A DNA stretch of 64,000 nt from Symbiodinium microadriaticum (taxonomy: Eukaryota > Sar > Dinophyceae > Suessiales > Symbiodiniaceae), in the NCBI GenBank assembly GCA_001939145.1, contig LSRX01001090.1:151740-215739 (forward strand). The letters are read 5' to 3'. The notes beneath the pieces were generated by a model. The model worked only from the letters and a program-made list of their open reading frames with translations. It searched no databases and was not told the DNA's origin. Made by a program: the position numbers and the translations under genes. Positions 51,841 to 63,560 of the stretch are shown here, one piece after another. Every line of letters starts with the position of its first letter. Positions within the stretch are counted from its first letter, which is position 1.

Positions 51841-54800
51841 TCCACTACCCCTACCAATACCACTACTACGACGACTACTACTACTACTCCTCTTCCTGCT
51901 GCTGCTACTACTACTCCTCCTCCTGCTGCTGCTGCTTCTGCTGCTACTAGACCTACTTATTCCACTACTACTACCCGTTACTACCACTACCGCTACCACT
52001 ACTACCGCTACCACTACTACCGCCACCACCACCACTACCACACTACCACCACTACCACCACCACCACCACCACCACCACCACGACTACTACTACTACTAC
52101 TACTACTACTGCTGCTACTACTACTACTACTACTGCTACTACTGCTGCTACTACTACTACTACTACTACGACGACGGCGACGACGACGACGACAACGACA
52201 ACGACAACGACGGACGACGACTACTACTATCATCGCCACCACCATACCACAACCCCACTGACGACCACTACTACTACTCCTACTCCTACTCCTACTGCTG
52301 CTGCTGCCGCTGCTGCTGCTAGTGCTGCTCCTCCTCCTCCTCCTCCTCCTCCTCCTACTCCGACTCCGACTCCGACTCCGACTCCGACCCCTACCCCTAC
52401 TCCTACTCCTACTCCTACTCCTACTCCTACTGCGACTGCTGCGCTACTGCTGCTGCTAGTGCTAGTGCTAGTGTTTTAATGTTATAGTGCTAGTGCTAGT
52501 GCTACTAGTACTGCTACTACTGCTGCTGCTGCTGCTGCTGCTACTACTACTACTGCTGCTACTGTACTGCCACCGCCACGACCAGCACCACCAGCACCAG
52601 TACCAGCACTGCCACCACTGCCACCACCAACACCACCAGCACCACCACCACCAGAGCCACCACTGCCACCACCACCACGATGACAACTCCTGTTAGTACT
52701 GGTGCGACTGCCGCTAGTGCTGCTATTGCTAGTGCTGCTACTGTTCCTGCTGCCACTGCTACTGCGAAACGTGAACAGGCCGTGCCAGCCCTGGCCTCAA
52801 CCACGGACAAGACCGGTGCGAGCACTACCCTGCGGTCCTTATGCAGCATCAGGAACTCTTCGAAAGGATGTGGCACAACACAGAGTCCACTGCTTTTCCC
52901 TGCCTGATGGGCAGCCTCCTCTGCAGGTTGTGCAAACGGTGTGGCAACTCTGTCGCGAGTCGACCTCGCGTCATCCTGGCAAAGATGCCCAGCGTCGCTT
53001 GAGTCGAGCACAAGACAGAATGGTTTTTCTGATTGGCTCAGAAACAGGGGAAGTGTGCGCCCGATGTGGTTCAACTGCACTCTGCACTTGATTTGTAAAT
53101 TTCAACATCCAGTGTGAGCTCGGCATGGCACTGCATATGTACGAAGAGAGGGGCGAATGACCGTGCAAACTGCATGCACGCATTTTCGTGATGCCTTGTT
53201 GGACATGGACACACATGGGCTGCGTTCATCCATGTACCACTTGAAAAAAGCGCCACTTGTATATGTAGTTTGTGCGTACATGTGAGTACTCTACAAAGGC
53301 GAGGCTCCACATAAGCCGCTTCCCAGAGCATGTAAACTAGCACCACTTGTGACATGGGCTGCACCTGCAAGCAGGGACAAAGATGCAGTGCTGAGTGAGC
53401 ATGCAAGTTACGCAGCTACGCGTCGTAAACGTATACAACACCGGGTCGCTCCTGCTTGCGTCATTTTGAGTCCTATCGATAGCAGAAACCGGCGGACGGC
53501 CTCAGTATTGACCACGTTGCTGAATTGGACCGTCCGCATGTCGTCAGGTACATCCTCCTTGCCGGCAAAAGGACATGTCGAGGACATTCAAGGTCGCAAA
53601 GACTTGAACACGGTGATGACCAGCTGCTTGGCGTCCATGATCGTTCATGTGTCATGTGTGGTGCCGGACACACTCACGGAGCGCTTCGGTTCATGACAGA
53701 AGCCTACTCTTTCGGTCTGGCCCTGCGTGCGCACATGGTTGCAACTCCAGTCCCCTGACTCGAGGCACAAAGGGCTGTGGCAGGTTCTCCTTGACGAAGG
53801 GTGTCGCCTGTCGATCTCGACTCGAGCGTCTCTGCCCGGAAGCAGGGATGGCCTGGATCTCGGCTGGATCGGTGTCTCATCGAAAAGGTCACCGGACATG
53901 CGCGTCCCAGCCTGGATCTCAGCTGCCCCAAGTATCCGAACCGTCTTAGCCGCAGCATCTGGAGGCGTGTCCTCAAAAGCAGGCCAGCAAAAACAAGCGC
54001 TCCCAGCGCGACTGCATGTGTAATCCTCCACCATGTCGGTGCTCACATAGGGAGTTGGCATCCTGTCGCCAGAAACATAGCAAGGACCGTGCTGCCGACT
54101 AGACTCGCAATGAGCTGGTACACGAGTACAATTGTACTGTGGAGTCTGCACGACTTGGAGGCTATGGACAAAGGTTGGAAAGGCCTTGGCCAAAACTTGC
54201 ACCCGACCGTGGGGATGTCTAGGACACACTGGAACAGAATAACACCGCTCGGAGTATCAATACCAAGCTTATGTTGTTGACTCTTGCCGCTTGTTTTCAA
54301 CTGCAAACACCCCACTTTTAGCCAGATAAAAATGTCTTCTCCACGCAAGCAGAAGGCCGCGCAAACTGGTCAAAGTTTCAAATGCTTGAAAAGAAAAGAG
54401 AGTAGAATCTAGCACTGGGCTAAAACACTTGGAAAGATTCCAATTCACACGGAAAAGTTGGCATCTCAGAACAAGGAGATTACTCACTTTTGACTGCACT
54501 CCATGCTTTCATGCCCCGTCCTGTCCCTGCTGGATCGGAAAGTCTCCCCGGAACCTTGGACTTCCAACTCCTTGAAGACGCTGCGGGATGTTGCAAGCTA
54601 CATTCACATGTTCCAGTGCTTGCGCTTGCGGGGCATCAATAGTCCTCGACCGTGGACACCACCGGCGCAAGCAACACTCGCCGATCCTGTGCTGCACCGA
54701 AAGGGCTCAAGGAAACAAGAACAGTGCGGTGCCTCAGACAAGGCAGCTGCCGGTGCATAGGGTGTGGCGATGTGGTCGCGCACCGACCGATTGCCAACCT

Positions 54801-57800
54801 ACCGATGCAGGTTGGACAACTTTGACAAGCCTGCGGATGGCTGGCTGCGAACAGTGTTGTGGACACCGGATGCTGCTATTTAGCTAGCGACATGCAGCTT
54901 GCTTCGGATCAATATCACATCACTGTGTCTCNGTGCTAGTGCTAGTGCTAGTGCTGGTGCTAGTGCTAATAGTGCTAGTGCTAGTGCTACTAGTACTGCT
55001 ACTGCTGCTCTACTACTACTGCTGCTACTGTACTGCCACCTCCACGACCAGCACCACCAGCACCAGCACCAGCACCAGCACTAGCACTGCCACCAGCACC
55101 AGCACCGCCACCAGCACTGCCACCAGCACTGCCACCACCACCACCACCAGCACCAGCACCAGCACCAGCACCAGCACCAGAGCCACCACTGCCACCACCA
55201 CCACGACGACAACTACAATTAGTACTGGTGTGACTGCCGCTAGTGCTGCTATTGCTAGTGCTGCTACTGTTCCTGCTGCTACTGCTACTGCGAAATGTGA
55301 ACAGCCCGTGCCAGCCCTGGCCTCAACCACGGACAAGACCGGTGCAAGCGCTACCCTGCGGTCCTTATGCAGCATCAGGACCATAAGGAACGTGGCACAC
55401 CACAGAGTCCACTGTTTTTCCTTGCCTGATGGGCATCCTCCTCTGCAGGTTGTGCAAACGGTGTGGCAACTCTGTCGCGAGTCGACCTCACGTCATCCTG
55501 GCAAAGATGCTCAGCGTCGCTTGAGTCGGGCACACGACTGAATGGTTCTTCTGATTGGCTCAGAAACAGGGGAAGTGTGCGCTCGATATGGTTCAACTGC
55601 ACTCTGCACTTGCTTGGTAAATTTCAACATCCAACGTGAGCTCGGCATGGCACTGCATATGTCCGATGAATGACCTTGCAAACTGCATGCACGCATTTTC
55701 GTGATGCCGTGACGGACATGGACACGCATAAGCTGCGTTCATCCATGTCATGTACCACTTTGAAACAGAGCCAACCATCTGCACTAAAACTAATTCTCAT
55801 CGGCGGTCTTGGTTGGCAGTCCATATAGCCGTACCGTCGAGGGTGAAGAGCGGCCGAGGAGATGCCCGGCCTCCCTTTGTCAATGCAGCGTCTGCTGCGT
55901 TTGGCGCTTCATGATATATGGCGTGTGAGGAGTTGCAACTACAGTTTGTGCGTACATGTGAGTACTCTACAAAGGCGAGGCTCCACATAAGCCCCTTCCC
56001 AGAGCATGTAAACAAGCCGGCTCCACTTGTGACATGGGCTGCACCTGCAAGCAGGGACAAAGATGCAGTGCTGAGTGAGCATGCAAGTTACGCAGCTACG
56101 CGTCGTAAACGTATGACGCATACAACACCGGGTCGCTCCTGCTTGCGTCATTTTCTGTCCATCGCTATCGGCAGAAACCGGCGGACGGCCTCAGTATTGA
56201 CCACGTTGCTGAATTGGACCGTCCGCATGTCGTCAGGTACATCCCCCTCGCCGGCAAAAGGACATGTCGAGGAGATTCCAGGCCGCAAAGCTTTGAACAC
56301 GGTGATGACCAGCTGCTTGGCGTCCATGATCGTTCATGTGTCATGTGTGGTGCCGGACACACTTACCGAGCGCTTCGGTTCATGACAGAAGCCTACTCTT
56401 TCGGTCTGGCCCTGCGTGCGCACATGGTTGCAACTCCAGTCCCCTGACTCGAGGCACAAAGAGGGCTGTGGCAGGTTCTCCTTGACGAAGGGTGTCGCCT
56501 GTCGATCTCGACTCGAGCGTCTCTGCCCGGAAGCAGGGATGGCCTGGATCTCGGCTGGATCGGTGTCTCATCGAAAAGGTCACCGGACATGCGCGTCCCA
56601 GCCTGGATCTCAGCTGCCCCAAGTATCCGAACCGTCTTAGCCGCAGCATCTGGAGGCGTGTCCTCAAAAGCAGGCCAGCAAAAACAAGCGCTCCCAGCGC
56701 GACTGCATGTGTAATCCTCCACCATGTCGGTGCTCACATAGGGAGTTGGCATCCTGTCGCCAGAAACATAGCAAGGACCGTGCTGCCGACTAGACTCGCA
56801 ATGAGCTGGTACACGAGTACAATTGTACTGTGGAGTCTGCACGACTTGGAGGCTATGGACAAAGGTTGGAAAGGCCTTGGCCAAAACTTGCACCCGACCG
56901 TGGGGATGTCTAGGACACACTGGAACAGAATAACACCGCTCGGAGTATCAATACCAAGCTTATGTTGTTGACTCTTGCCGCTTGTTTTCAACTGCAAACA
57001 CCCCACTTTTAGCCAGATAAAAATGTCTTCTCCACGCAAGCAGAAGGCCGCGCAAACTGGTCAAAGTTTCAAATGCTTGAAAAGAAAAGAGAGTAGAATC
57101 TAGCACTGGGCTAAAACACTTGGAAAGATTCCAATTCACACGGAAAAGTTGGCATCTCAGAACAAGGAGATTACTCACTTTTGACTGCACTCCATGCTTT
57201 CATGCCCCGTCCTGTCCCTGCTGGATCGGAAAGTCTCCCCGGAACCTTGGACTTCCAACTCCTTGAAGACGCTGCGGGATGTTGCAAGCTACATTCACAT
57301 GTTCCAGTGCTTGCGCTTGCGGGGCATCAATAGTCCTCGACCGTGGACACCACCGGCGCAAGCAACACTCGCCGATCCTGTGCTGCACCGAAAGGGCTCA
57401 AGGAAACAAGAACAGTGCGGTGCCTCAGACAAGGCAGCTGCCGGTGCATAGGGTGTGGCGATGTGGTCGCGCACCGACCGATTGCCAACCTACCGATGCA
57501 GGTTGGACAACTTTGACAAGCCTGCGGATGGCTGGCTGCGAACAGTGTTGTGGACACCGGATGCTGCTATTTAGCTAGCGACATGCAGCTTGCTTCGGAT
57601 CAATATCACATCACTGTGTCTCGCTCGTCATTCGGCCCACCTCCGGCACCGTCTCCGGCAGCTCCAGTGCTCCACTCGCGATCGAAACCGTGTCGGAGAA
57701 GTGAACCGAGGCCTGAAAACGGATTTTCCATCTTTGCTTGCAAGAGGGAAGCCTGGGATGGGTCGAACTCTCTCGGAGGAGGTGTTGCCGGAACGCTCCT

Positions 57801-60800
57801 AAGACATCCTAAGACAACAGAAGACGCCCGAGCCCGATTGGAACAAAGCTCCAAATGCTGCAAAAGGAGCCGATGTTGAGAACAAACATGATCCAGTGCA
57901 TGTTATGGTCGATTCAACGAGTTGTATCCACATGTCTTTCTGCCTACACTACTCCTGTAAGTGCACTTTCAATTTCAATGCTTCCACTGACACCGCATTC
58001 ATGCCTCGGAAGCCAGGGCGCCACTGAACTGCACGGTACGCACATTGTTCGGCACATCCTCTTCCTTCCCAAGTGAGGTCGGGAGTCTGTCTCAAAGAGG
58101 CGGCATGCACGTTCATAGTTGGCGGCTGTGATCTGGAAGCATGACCGAGAGAGCAGAGCCCGAACATTGCAAAAGAGCTGAAATCCTTGACGAAAGGAGT
58201 GGCTTGTCTTTCGCGGCTGGACCGTTTGCTGCCAGAGCCTGGAATGGCCTGCAGGTCTCTCTGACTGACGTTGCAAACAAAATCATGACAGGTTTCCTAA
58301 TTGTAAGCCAAGCCAGGCTCGTCCGAATCAAAATCCTCAAAGATCATCAATGTCCCTCAATCTCAACAAGCAGAGCGCTCTTGGAAAGCCTCCGTGCTCA
58401 CCGCAGCGGAGAACTGAACTGTCCGCGCGTCGTTGGGAGGCACGTCTTCTTCCTGAGCAGTCTCACAACAACATGTTCTGACCGTCTACCCAGCAGGCTC
58501 GCAGAAAAGGCACCAGACCTAGCATCGTCCAGGCATTGAGCACTCGAGGGGTTGGGACGATGCCCTCAGCGGCTTAGCGAAATGAGCAGCACTTTCTAAA
58601 GGCAATATGCATCTTTCCTTGGAATGGAAAGTGCGATGAATCCGAAGTGCAACGATTCAGGACACAGACCTGCCTTTCTCTGGATTGTCTGCTTCGTTGT
58701 AGCCAACGAATTCAATCGAAGAAATTGTGCTTCAACCACATGCAGTCTTAATGAAGTTGAAGGGCGACAGCCAAGAACAAGACCCACCTAGCTGGTTCCA
58801 AGGCACCTTGACGAAAGGGGTGGCTTGTCTTTCCCTGCTGGGCCGTATTCCGCCGGGGGCTGGAATGGCCTGACACGGTTGAGAATGGATATTCGAGATC
58901 CAGATGCCAGCAGGTGGAGAGTCATCTAACTTGATCAGAACATGGACATGAGCATGTTCCCATCATCTTTCACCGGAGCACATGCCGTCTGCGGCCCTGC
59001 GGAAGCTGATTGCTCTGCAGCTAGAATTTTCTCTGACATTCTGATCGCGTCACTGCGACAAGCCGAACTACGTTGCTTCAGCGACAGTATTCGCTCTAGC
59101 TCAGGCTGCGAACTTTTCTTTCACCAACCCGAAAGGCAAAGTGCGGTTTTCGGTCTGCGAACTCGGACACTTGGTGTCAAGCTCGCGGCCTTTACGTTTT
59201 GTACGAACAGCGCGGCTCACGGGCAGGAGTGGTAGTGGTGGGTGCTGCAAAAACCCGAGCCTCCGCTGTTTCCGAACTCGAACTTACAAGCGAACAAACG
59301 AACTCCGCAGGCTTTTCACTCTTTGCACACGTGCAAAACAAGACAACCCGAACTCCGTTGCTTCAACGAAAGTATTCGCTCTCACTCGGGCTGCGACTTT
59401 TCTTTCACCAACCCGAGAACCAAGGTGCGGTTTTTCGGTCTGCGAACTCAACTCGGGCACTTGGTGTCCTCGCGGCGGCAACGGTGGGGGAGAACTTGGC
59501 GCGGCCTCCTTCGGCATGGGACGGGTTTCGCACTCATAGCCTTGGCGGCTGCTGTCGTTGCTGCTGAGACCAACTTGGCCCCCGCTGGCTGCGAACCTGA
59601 GGGTGCCGGCCCCTGTACTTGGTGGCTTCGTGTGGCTGTCGCGACCTCCGAGGCCTCCTCGGCATTCGTGGCGCACAGACGGATCTTCCTGAGGTCGTCG
59701 TCCGTCAGGCGAACCATTAAGTGCTCCAGGTCCGCCATATTCTCCTCCCCGACCGTGTGGTCAGAGGCCATCACCACGAGCGCCCTGCGACCAAGCCATG
59801 GCTTCGAACGGGTCCAGCGAATCTGCTGCAAAAACTCATCGGGCCTTCACGAGCTTCAGCTGTTTGCGAACTCGAACTTCAAAGCGAACAAACGAACTGT
59901 GCACGGTACACTTAAGTACAGAAAGCGCACACTCCGCAGGCTTGTCACTCTTTGCACACGTGCAAAACGATGCACAGCGTGCATCATCATAGCCCCAAGA
60001 TCTGCAGGAACTACATGGAGCATGAACGAAAGGCCTCGGTGCTCACCGCACCACTGAACTGGACGTTCCGCGTGTCGTTGGGGGGGATGTCTTCCTCCTG
60101 ACACCAGGCTACAGTATCACACATCCAGCCTCACGACGTTCATGATTCTATGGTACAAATGGGTGAATAATGAGCAGTTGCAAACAGCAGACGATGCTTT
60201 CCATGCGGGAGCGGGACAACAAGCTTGAGATGTGAACGCCTGGACCGAAACTCAGCTGCACGACTGGGGGTGCTGTGTCGCTGTAGCTGCAGCTTCGGAA
60301 AAAACTGCAAGTGCAAGCTCAATTCAGCAGCTTGGCTAAGATGCCGGTGGGGCTTGTGCTAACGATGATTGGTAACAATACAAGATGTCACCAATCCTTG
60401 ACGAAAGGGGTGGCTTGTCTCTCCCGGCTGGGCCGTCTTCTGCCACAGGCCGGAATGGCCTGACACGATTGAGAAAGGATACCCGGACATGCATCAAAGA
60501 CAGAGTTCGAGATGCCAGCCGGTGGAGTCATCTGACTTGTGATCAGAACATGGACATGAGCAACTTCCCATCATCTCTCACCGGAGCACATGCCGTCTGC
60601 GGCTCTGCGGAAGCTGATTGCTCTGCAGCTAGCATTTTCTCTGACATTCTGATCACGTAACTGCTGCACAGCGTGCATCATTAGAGCCCCAAGATCTGCA
60701 GGATGTACACAGAGCATGCACGAAAGGCCTCGGTGCTCACCGCACCATTGAACTGGACGGTCCGGGTGTCGTTGGGAGGCATGTCTTCCTCCTGACATCA

Positions 60801-63560
60801 GGCTACAGTGTCACACATCAAGCCTCACGACGTTCATGATTATCCGCCGACCCTGCAGGGGCTGTGTTTCATCGTTTGGTTGCCTTTCCGACCCCGCCTG
60901 CAAGCCCTTCACCCACAGCGGCTGCAACCCCTCAGGTCAGCGCCCTCAGGCCCCCACCCATTATTTTCAGCGCCCGCCGGCACGCCGCCCCCGACTGGCC
61001 ATCTCTGAGGGTATTGTAGTAATTTCGTGCCCCCTGGGCGTCCAACCCCCTGCCCAACTATGGCGCTTCCACAGATCCCCACCGCCCTCCGCGCCGTGGG
61101 GTGAAGCCCCCCCCCAAATTATACTATATTTTGGGGTTTGTAAAATGGAACAGCGCTCGGAAGTCCTCATAAAACAGTCCCCATTTAACATGCATAACAG
61201 TATCAGCGGTAGTGGCATTCATGGTGGTAGTGATAGTGTACAGTACGTGGGTGTATTTGACAGTGTGTGGTAGTGGTATAGCAGGGGTAATGGTAGTGGT
61301 TGTGTTATTGTTAAAACATCGTCGTCGTGGTGGTATGTGGTTGTGACGGTGGTGGTAGCACGCAGCCCCTGGAAGTGGTCCTGGCCTGGCTGTTGATCGT
61401 AGTGTTACGTGATGGTGTGAGTGGTAGTGGTGGTACTATGTCGTGGTCTTAGTATCGCAGTGGTGTGGTGGATGTGGTGGTCGCACTAGCCATCGGGAAA
61501 AACATGGCCCGGCTCACGCAGTCTCCTATCAGGGCACCATAAACACTCTCCTCTCGCTTGCACTAAATCGACTTTAATCTCGCAAAAAGTGCATCACTGT
61601 TTGCACTATTTTAGACTTTAATCTAGCGCTGCGAAAACTTGTATGAATGCATAGGGGCAGCTGTGTCATCTACAGACAGAACCGCTCCTGCAAATAGTGC
61701 GAGACGGATCAGGTGGGGTCTGCAGAACCAGCAGGTCCTTAAAAAATGGGGGGGGAGTCAGGTCCGCCGAACCGCCAGAACCGTTTATAAAATGGGTGCG
61801 GGCCGTCTGCCCAACCACCGAATCCTTATAAAATGCGGGGTGACTCCCTTCTTTCTTGTGAAAAGACCGTTTCATAAGGGGGTTACCCTACCCCATTTTA
61901 CAAGGCTATTCTATTCTGGAGGGGGATGGAACCCGACCCCCAGCCAAACTATTGCTCTCCACAACGCCCGGCACGCCGAGCCCGACTGGCCAGCATGCCA
62001 GCAACAGGGTACTGTCATCAAGCCCAACCCCTCAGGCCCCCCGCCGCATTCCGCGCCCTGAGCGCCCAACCCCCCCACCCAATTGTTGTTCTCCACAGCG
62101 CCCGCCGGCATGCGGCGCCCGACTGGGCAGCATAACAATTCAATTCCAGCACAAGCCAAGCCCAACACCTCAGGCCCCCCACCGCCCTCCGTGCCTTCAG
62201 CGCCCTGAGCGCCCAAATATATTGTTCTCCACAGCGTACGCCGGTACGCGTGCCCGACTGGCCATACTGGCCAGCAATCGGTGTATATTGTCACAATTTT
62301 TAAATTGAACCCAACGCAAGCCCAACCCCTCAGGCCCCCCACCGCGCCGCATTCCGCGCCCTCAGCACCCTCGACTGGCCAGCAATGACGGTATTGTCAT
62401 AATAGTTTAATTCGAGACCCAAGGCAAGCCCAACCCCTTTTCCCCACCGCCCTCCGCGCCCTGAGCGCCCAACTCTCCAGCCAACAGCCATTATAGGGTA
62501 TTATCAGCTGGTGCGTGTCGCTGTAGCTTGGGAACCAACTGCAAGTGTAAGCTCAATTCAGCTGCCCAAGCACCAGTCAAGTATGGTGGAGCACACGCAA
62601 TCACTCAGCCTGGCTCAGATGCCGGGGGTGCTTGTGGTAAAGATGATTGGCAACAATACAAGACCCCAGTGTCACCAATCCTTGACGAAAGGGGTGGCTT
62701 GTCTCGCTCGGCTGGGCCGTCTTCTGCCAGAGGCTGGAATGGCCTGGCACAGCCACAAAACTTGCAACTTACAACCACGAGAAGCAGTCTCGAAGATGTG
62801 GCGAGCCTCCATGTCGGCTGCAGGGAAGATTCGGACTGTTTTTCCAGAAGATGCGTAGGTCTCAGTTTCCTCTCAGCAAGATGTATCGATATGAACAGCC
62901 CATGGGCACCGCATTGCAGTACGAAGCTAGACGCGCCGAGTCCTCGATCATCTCTGAGCTTACATGAGGTGTAGGCATCCTGCAGATTGGTGCGGAAGAA
63001 TTGCGTGTGACCCCGGGACTGTGTGACCCCGGGACTTGCCAAACTTCGGTATTCTTCCGTTGTGCAGTCCTGTCTCGGCTTGAGCGCAGCCTCTCTCGGG
63101 AGCTCTGTACTTCAAACTCCTGAAAAGAACTTGGCAGACTGAAGGCAGATGTCGATTTGCTACTGAATGCACGAATCTGCAGTTCCTCGACTGTTGACAG
63201 GACCGGTGCCAGCAGTGCTCTGCGATCCTGCAAACTTGCATCGTCCCGACAGCCCATTGCCACAACAAAAGATTCTGCCTCGGAGGCTGTCACGTTGGCC
63301 GCTACGAACGGGGTTAGGATTCGGTCGCGCACGGACCTGTTGCCAACCTGTCCATATTCTGCTGGGCTGGTTGATGAACAATGTATCTCGCAGCCTCTGG
63401 GACGTTCTCCGGGACTTCCAACGAGGTGACGGCCGAGACAGAATCCGAGAACTGCACAGATACCTGTCAGAAGCCCTGTCAGTCTGCGCTCGGAGCTGCT
63501 GCAAGTGGATGGCCTCTGCCACGGTGGACGCCTGCACTTGCCGACACTTGCCCATGATCC
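46075..63560 (-). CDS. Seven-motif cyclic exon-repeat protein (right copy)
   Basis: Second copy of the + strand gene at 4,545-15,261, read right to left with the same motif order M1-M7. Helical first-exon candidate at about 63,540-63,480 (STVAEAIHLQQLRAQTDR). Terminal M1 is near 46,240-46,140 (DVVNTVEMQNDALGQ). It has at least six rounds plus the X-M7-M1 mini-repeat in more copies than on the left. Several motifs are closer to consensus than on the left (M3 APVLSTVEE at about 63,190), others further away (M7 SRARQATPF at about 62,690). Round order breaks once, at the N at 54,932. Whether this copy or the left one is functional cannot be decided from sequence alone. Confidence 0.55.
47725..48950 (-). 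CDS. Right copy: motif round E
   Basis: M1 48,930-48,840 (GGRSVNFDDTISTEA); M2 48,500-48,420 (RRPVRDRISTPFTS); M3 48,385-48,330 (DRRVQLSPAPTAVEDC region); M4 48,225-48,160 (EFEPASQRLRPSRDRR); M5 48,088-48,035 (MPTPHVSTSMIEDW); M6 47,965-47,890 (SKTVRVFPAAETEA); M7 47,790-47,728 (RRPVRERQATPFFKE). Order and spacing match the left arm. Confidence 0.5.
48995..50105 (-). CDS. Right copy: motif round D
   Basis: M1 50,100-50,020 (ESVAERTVQFNEMISTEA); M2 49,765-49,690 (RSVHDRIATPYAG); M3 49,630-49,580 (SRVVVPFDTSVEDG); M4 49,460-49,380 (EFEVEGLDVQLRSSRDRT); M5 49,338-49,285 (IPTPHVSTEMLEDRSIM); M6 49,205-49,150 (GKSVRIFPVAEMQ); M7 49,075-49,005 (GQTRSSRERQATPFFKD). Confidence 0.5.
51105..53565 (-). 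CDS. Right copy: motif round C
   Basis: M1 about 53,560-53,500 (DVPDDMRTVQFSNVVNTEA); M2 plus M3 52,985-52,780 (STRDRVATPFAQPAEE ... RRVVLAPVLSVVEA); triplet tract 52,770-51,548; M4 51,510-51,450 (EFETDGSVTFFRPSRDRT); M5 51,392-51,345 (MPTPYMSAQLVEEA); M6 51,300-51,200 (GKTVRVLPFADAKA); M7 51,186-51,105 (AIPISGQCRSSRERQATPF). A full round in register, like the left arm. Confidence 0.5.
51548..52770. repeat. Triplet-repeat tract, right arm
   Basis: Runs of act, gct, acc, gac and cct give poly-Thr, poly-Ser and poly-Val frames on both strands, up to 245 codons. It corresponds to the left-arm tract at 8,958-9,725 but is about 0.45 kb longer and differently ordered. It sits between motifs M3 and M4, so it is most likely intronic. 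Confidence 0.95.
52560..54931 (-). repeat. Near-identical tandem copy, unit 1
   Basis: It matches 55,030-57,620. The offset is 2,691 at 53,801/56,492 and is smaller toward the low-numbered end because of indels. The segment from about 53,800 to 54,931 shows almost no difference. It holds motifs M2 (54,793), M3 (54,690), M4 (54,570), M5+M6 (54,062-53,870), M7 (53,852), M1 (53,550), M2+M3 (52,985-52,780). It stops abruptly at the N at 54,932. Confidence 0.85.
54932..54932. other. Single N at the duplication edge
   Basis: On one side is the end of duplication unit 1, on the other a ctagtg triplet tract. Read on the gene strand, motif M3 is followed across the N by M2 instead of M4, breaking the fixed order. 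This marks an assembly join. Confidence 0.8.
54933..55290. repeat. Triplet-repeat tract beside N
   Basis: gctagt, accagc and ccacca runs, the truncated counterpart of the 51,548-52,770 tract. Confidence 0.9.
55030..57690 (-). CDS. Right copy: motif round B (and tandem unit 2)
   Basis: M1 variant 57,690-57,610 (FSDTVSIASGALELPETV); M2 57,484-57,400 (VGNRSVRDHIATPYAP); M3 57,376-57,327 (DRRVLLAPVVSTVEDY); M4 57,261-57,190 (ELEVQGSGETFRSSRDRT); M5+M6 56,755-56,560 (MPTPYVSTDMVEDY ... KTVRILGAAE); M7 56,543-56,475 (AIPASGQRRSSRDRQATPF); M1 56,250-56,170 (DVPDDMRTVQFSNVVNTEA); M2+M3 55,482-55,305 (STRDRVATPFAQPAEE, RRVALAPVLSVVEA). Confidence 0.5.
58004..60790 (-). CDS. Right copy: X-M7-M1 mini-repeats
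   Basis: On the - strand: M1 60,790-60,715 (EEDMPPNDTRTVQFNGAVST); X 60,655-60,580 (MSEKMLAAEQSASAEPQT); M7 60,462-60,390 (RRRPSRERQATPFVKD); M1 60,100-60,020 (EEDIPPNDTRNVQFSGAVST); X 59,047-58,975 (MSEKILAAEQSASAGPQT); M7 58,871-58,803 (RPSRERQATPFVK); M1 58,462-58,380 (EEDVPPNDARTVQFSAAVST); M7 58,249-58,182 (GSKRSSRERQATPFVKD); M1 58,066-58,004 (EEDVPNNVRTVQFSGALAS). The left arm has one X-M7-M1 unit fewer and a gap. Confidence 0.5.
59060..59980. repeat. Interspersed direct repeats in right-arm insertion
   Basis: Block 59,060-59,180 (ttcaccaacccgaaaggcaa, tttcggtctgcgaactcgg) recurs at 59,340-59,480. Block 59,230-59,340 (gcgaacaaacgaactccgca, tttgcacacgtgcaaaac) recurs at about 59,830-59,970. 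A 271-codon + strand frame (59,242-60,057) runs through them. Confidence 0.7.
59448..59831 (-). CDS. Possible exon of unknown protein in right-arm insertion
   Basis: The - frame contains MADLEHLMVRLTDDDLRKIR then LCATNAEEASEVATA, a protein-like acidic/helical stretch followed by an A/P/S-rich tail. No counterpart in the left arm and no recognised domain. It overlaps the long + frame, so at most one of the two is real. Confidence 0.3.
   Translation of the reverse strand: MQQIRWTRSKPWLGRRALVVMASDHTVGEENMADLEHLMVRLTDDDLRKIRLCATNAEEASEVATATRSHQVQGPAPSGSQPAGAKLVSAATTAAAKAMSAKPVPCRRRPRQVLPHRCRREDTKCPS
60860..62510. repeat. GC-rich tandem repeat array with GTG-rich insert
   Basis: Units share ccccaacccctcaggccccc, gccctgagcgcccaa, ttctccacagcgcccgccgg, cccgactggccagca and ggtattgtcat. 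Copies begin at about 60,920, 61,940, 62,020, 62,155, 62,315 and 62,425, with spacing of roughly 100-160 bp in the right cluster. The 61,200-61,480 part is rich in gtggtagtg. None of it appears in the left arm, where an N stands at the corresponding place. The frames inside are Pro/Ala/Arg-rich noise. Confidence 0.75.
62674..63462 (-). CDS. Right copy: motif round A
   Basis: M1 variant 63,462-63,380 (SVQFSDSVSAVTS); M2 plus M3 63,346-63,178 (NRSVRDRILTPF ... DRRALLAPVLSTVEEL); M4 63,119-63,058 (EFEVQSSRERLRSSRDRT); M5 62,979-62,931 (MPTPHVSSEMIED); M6 62,870-62,800 (GKTVRIFPAADMEA); M7 62,743-62,674 (AIPASGRRRPSRARQATPF). Closer to consensus than the left copy in M2, M3 and M4. Confidence 0.55.

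Noticed and set aside
51742..52479. 245-codon Thr-rich frame
   Set aside because: Same cause: a pure act/acc/gac triplet tract.
53801..54280. Treating the 2.7-kb duplication as evidence of very recent gene growth
   Set aside because: The motif order is violated at the adjacent N, so an assembly or haplotype artefact is the simpler explanation.
59242..60057. 271-codon plus-strand frame
   Set aside because: It contains internal DNA repeats in different contexts (NSNLQANKRT, NSNFKANKRT) and no domain; not called as a gene.
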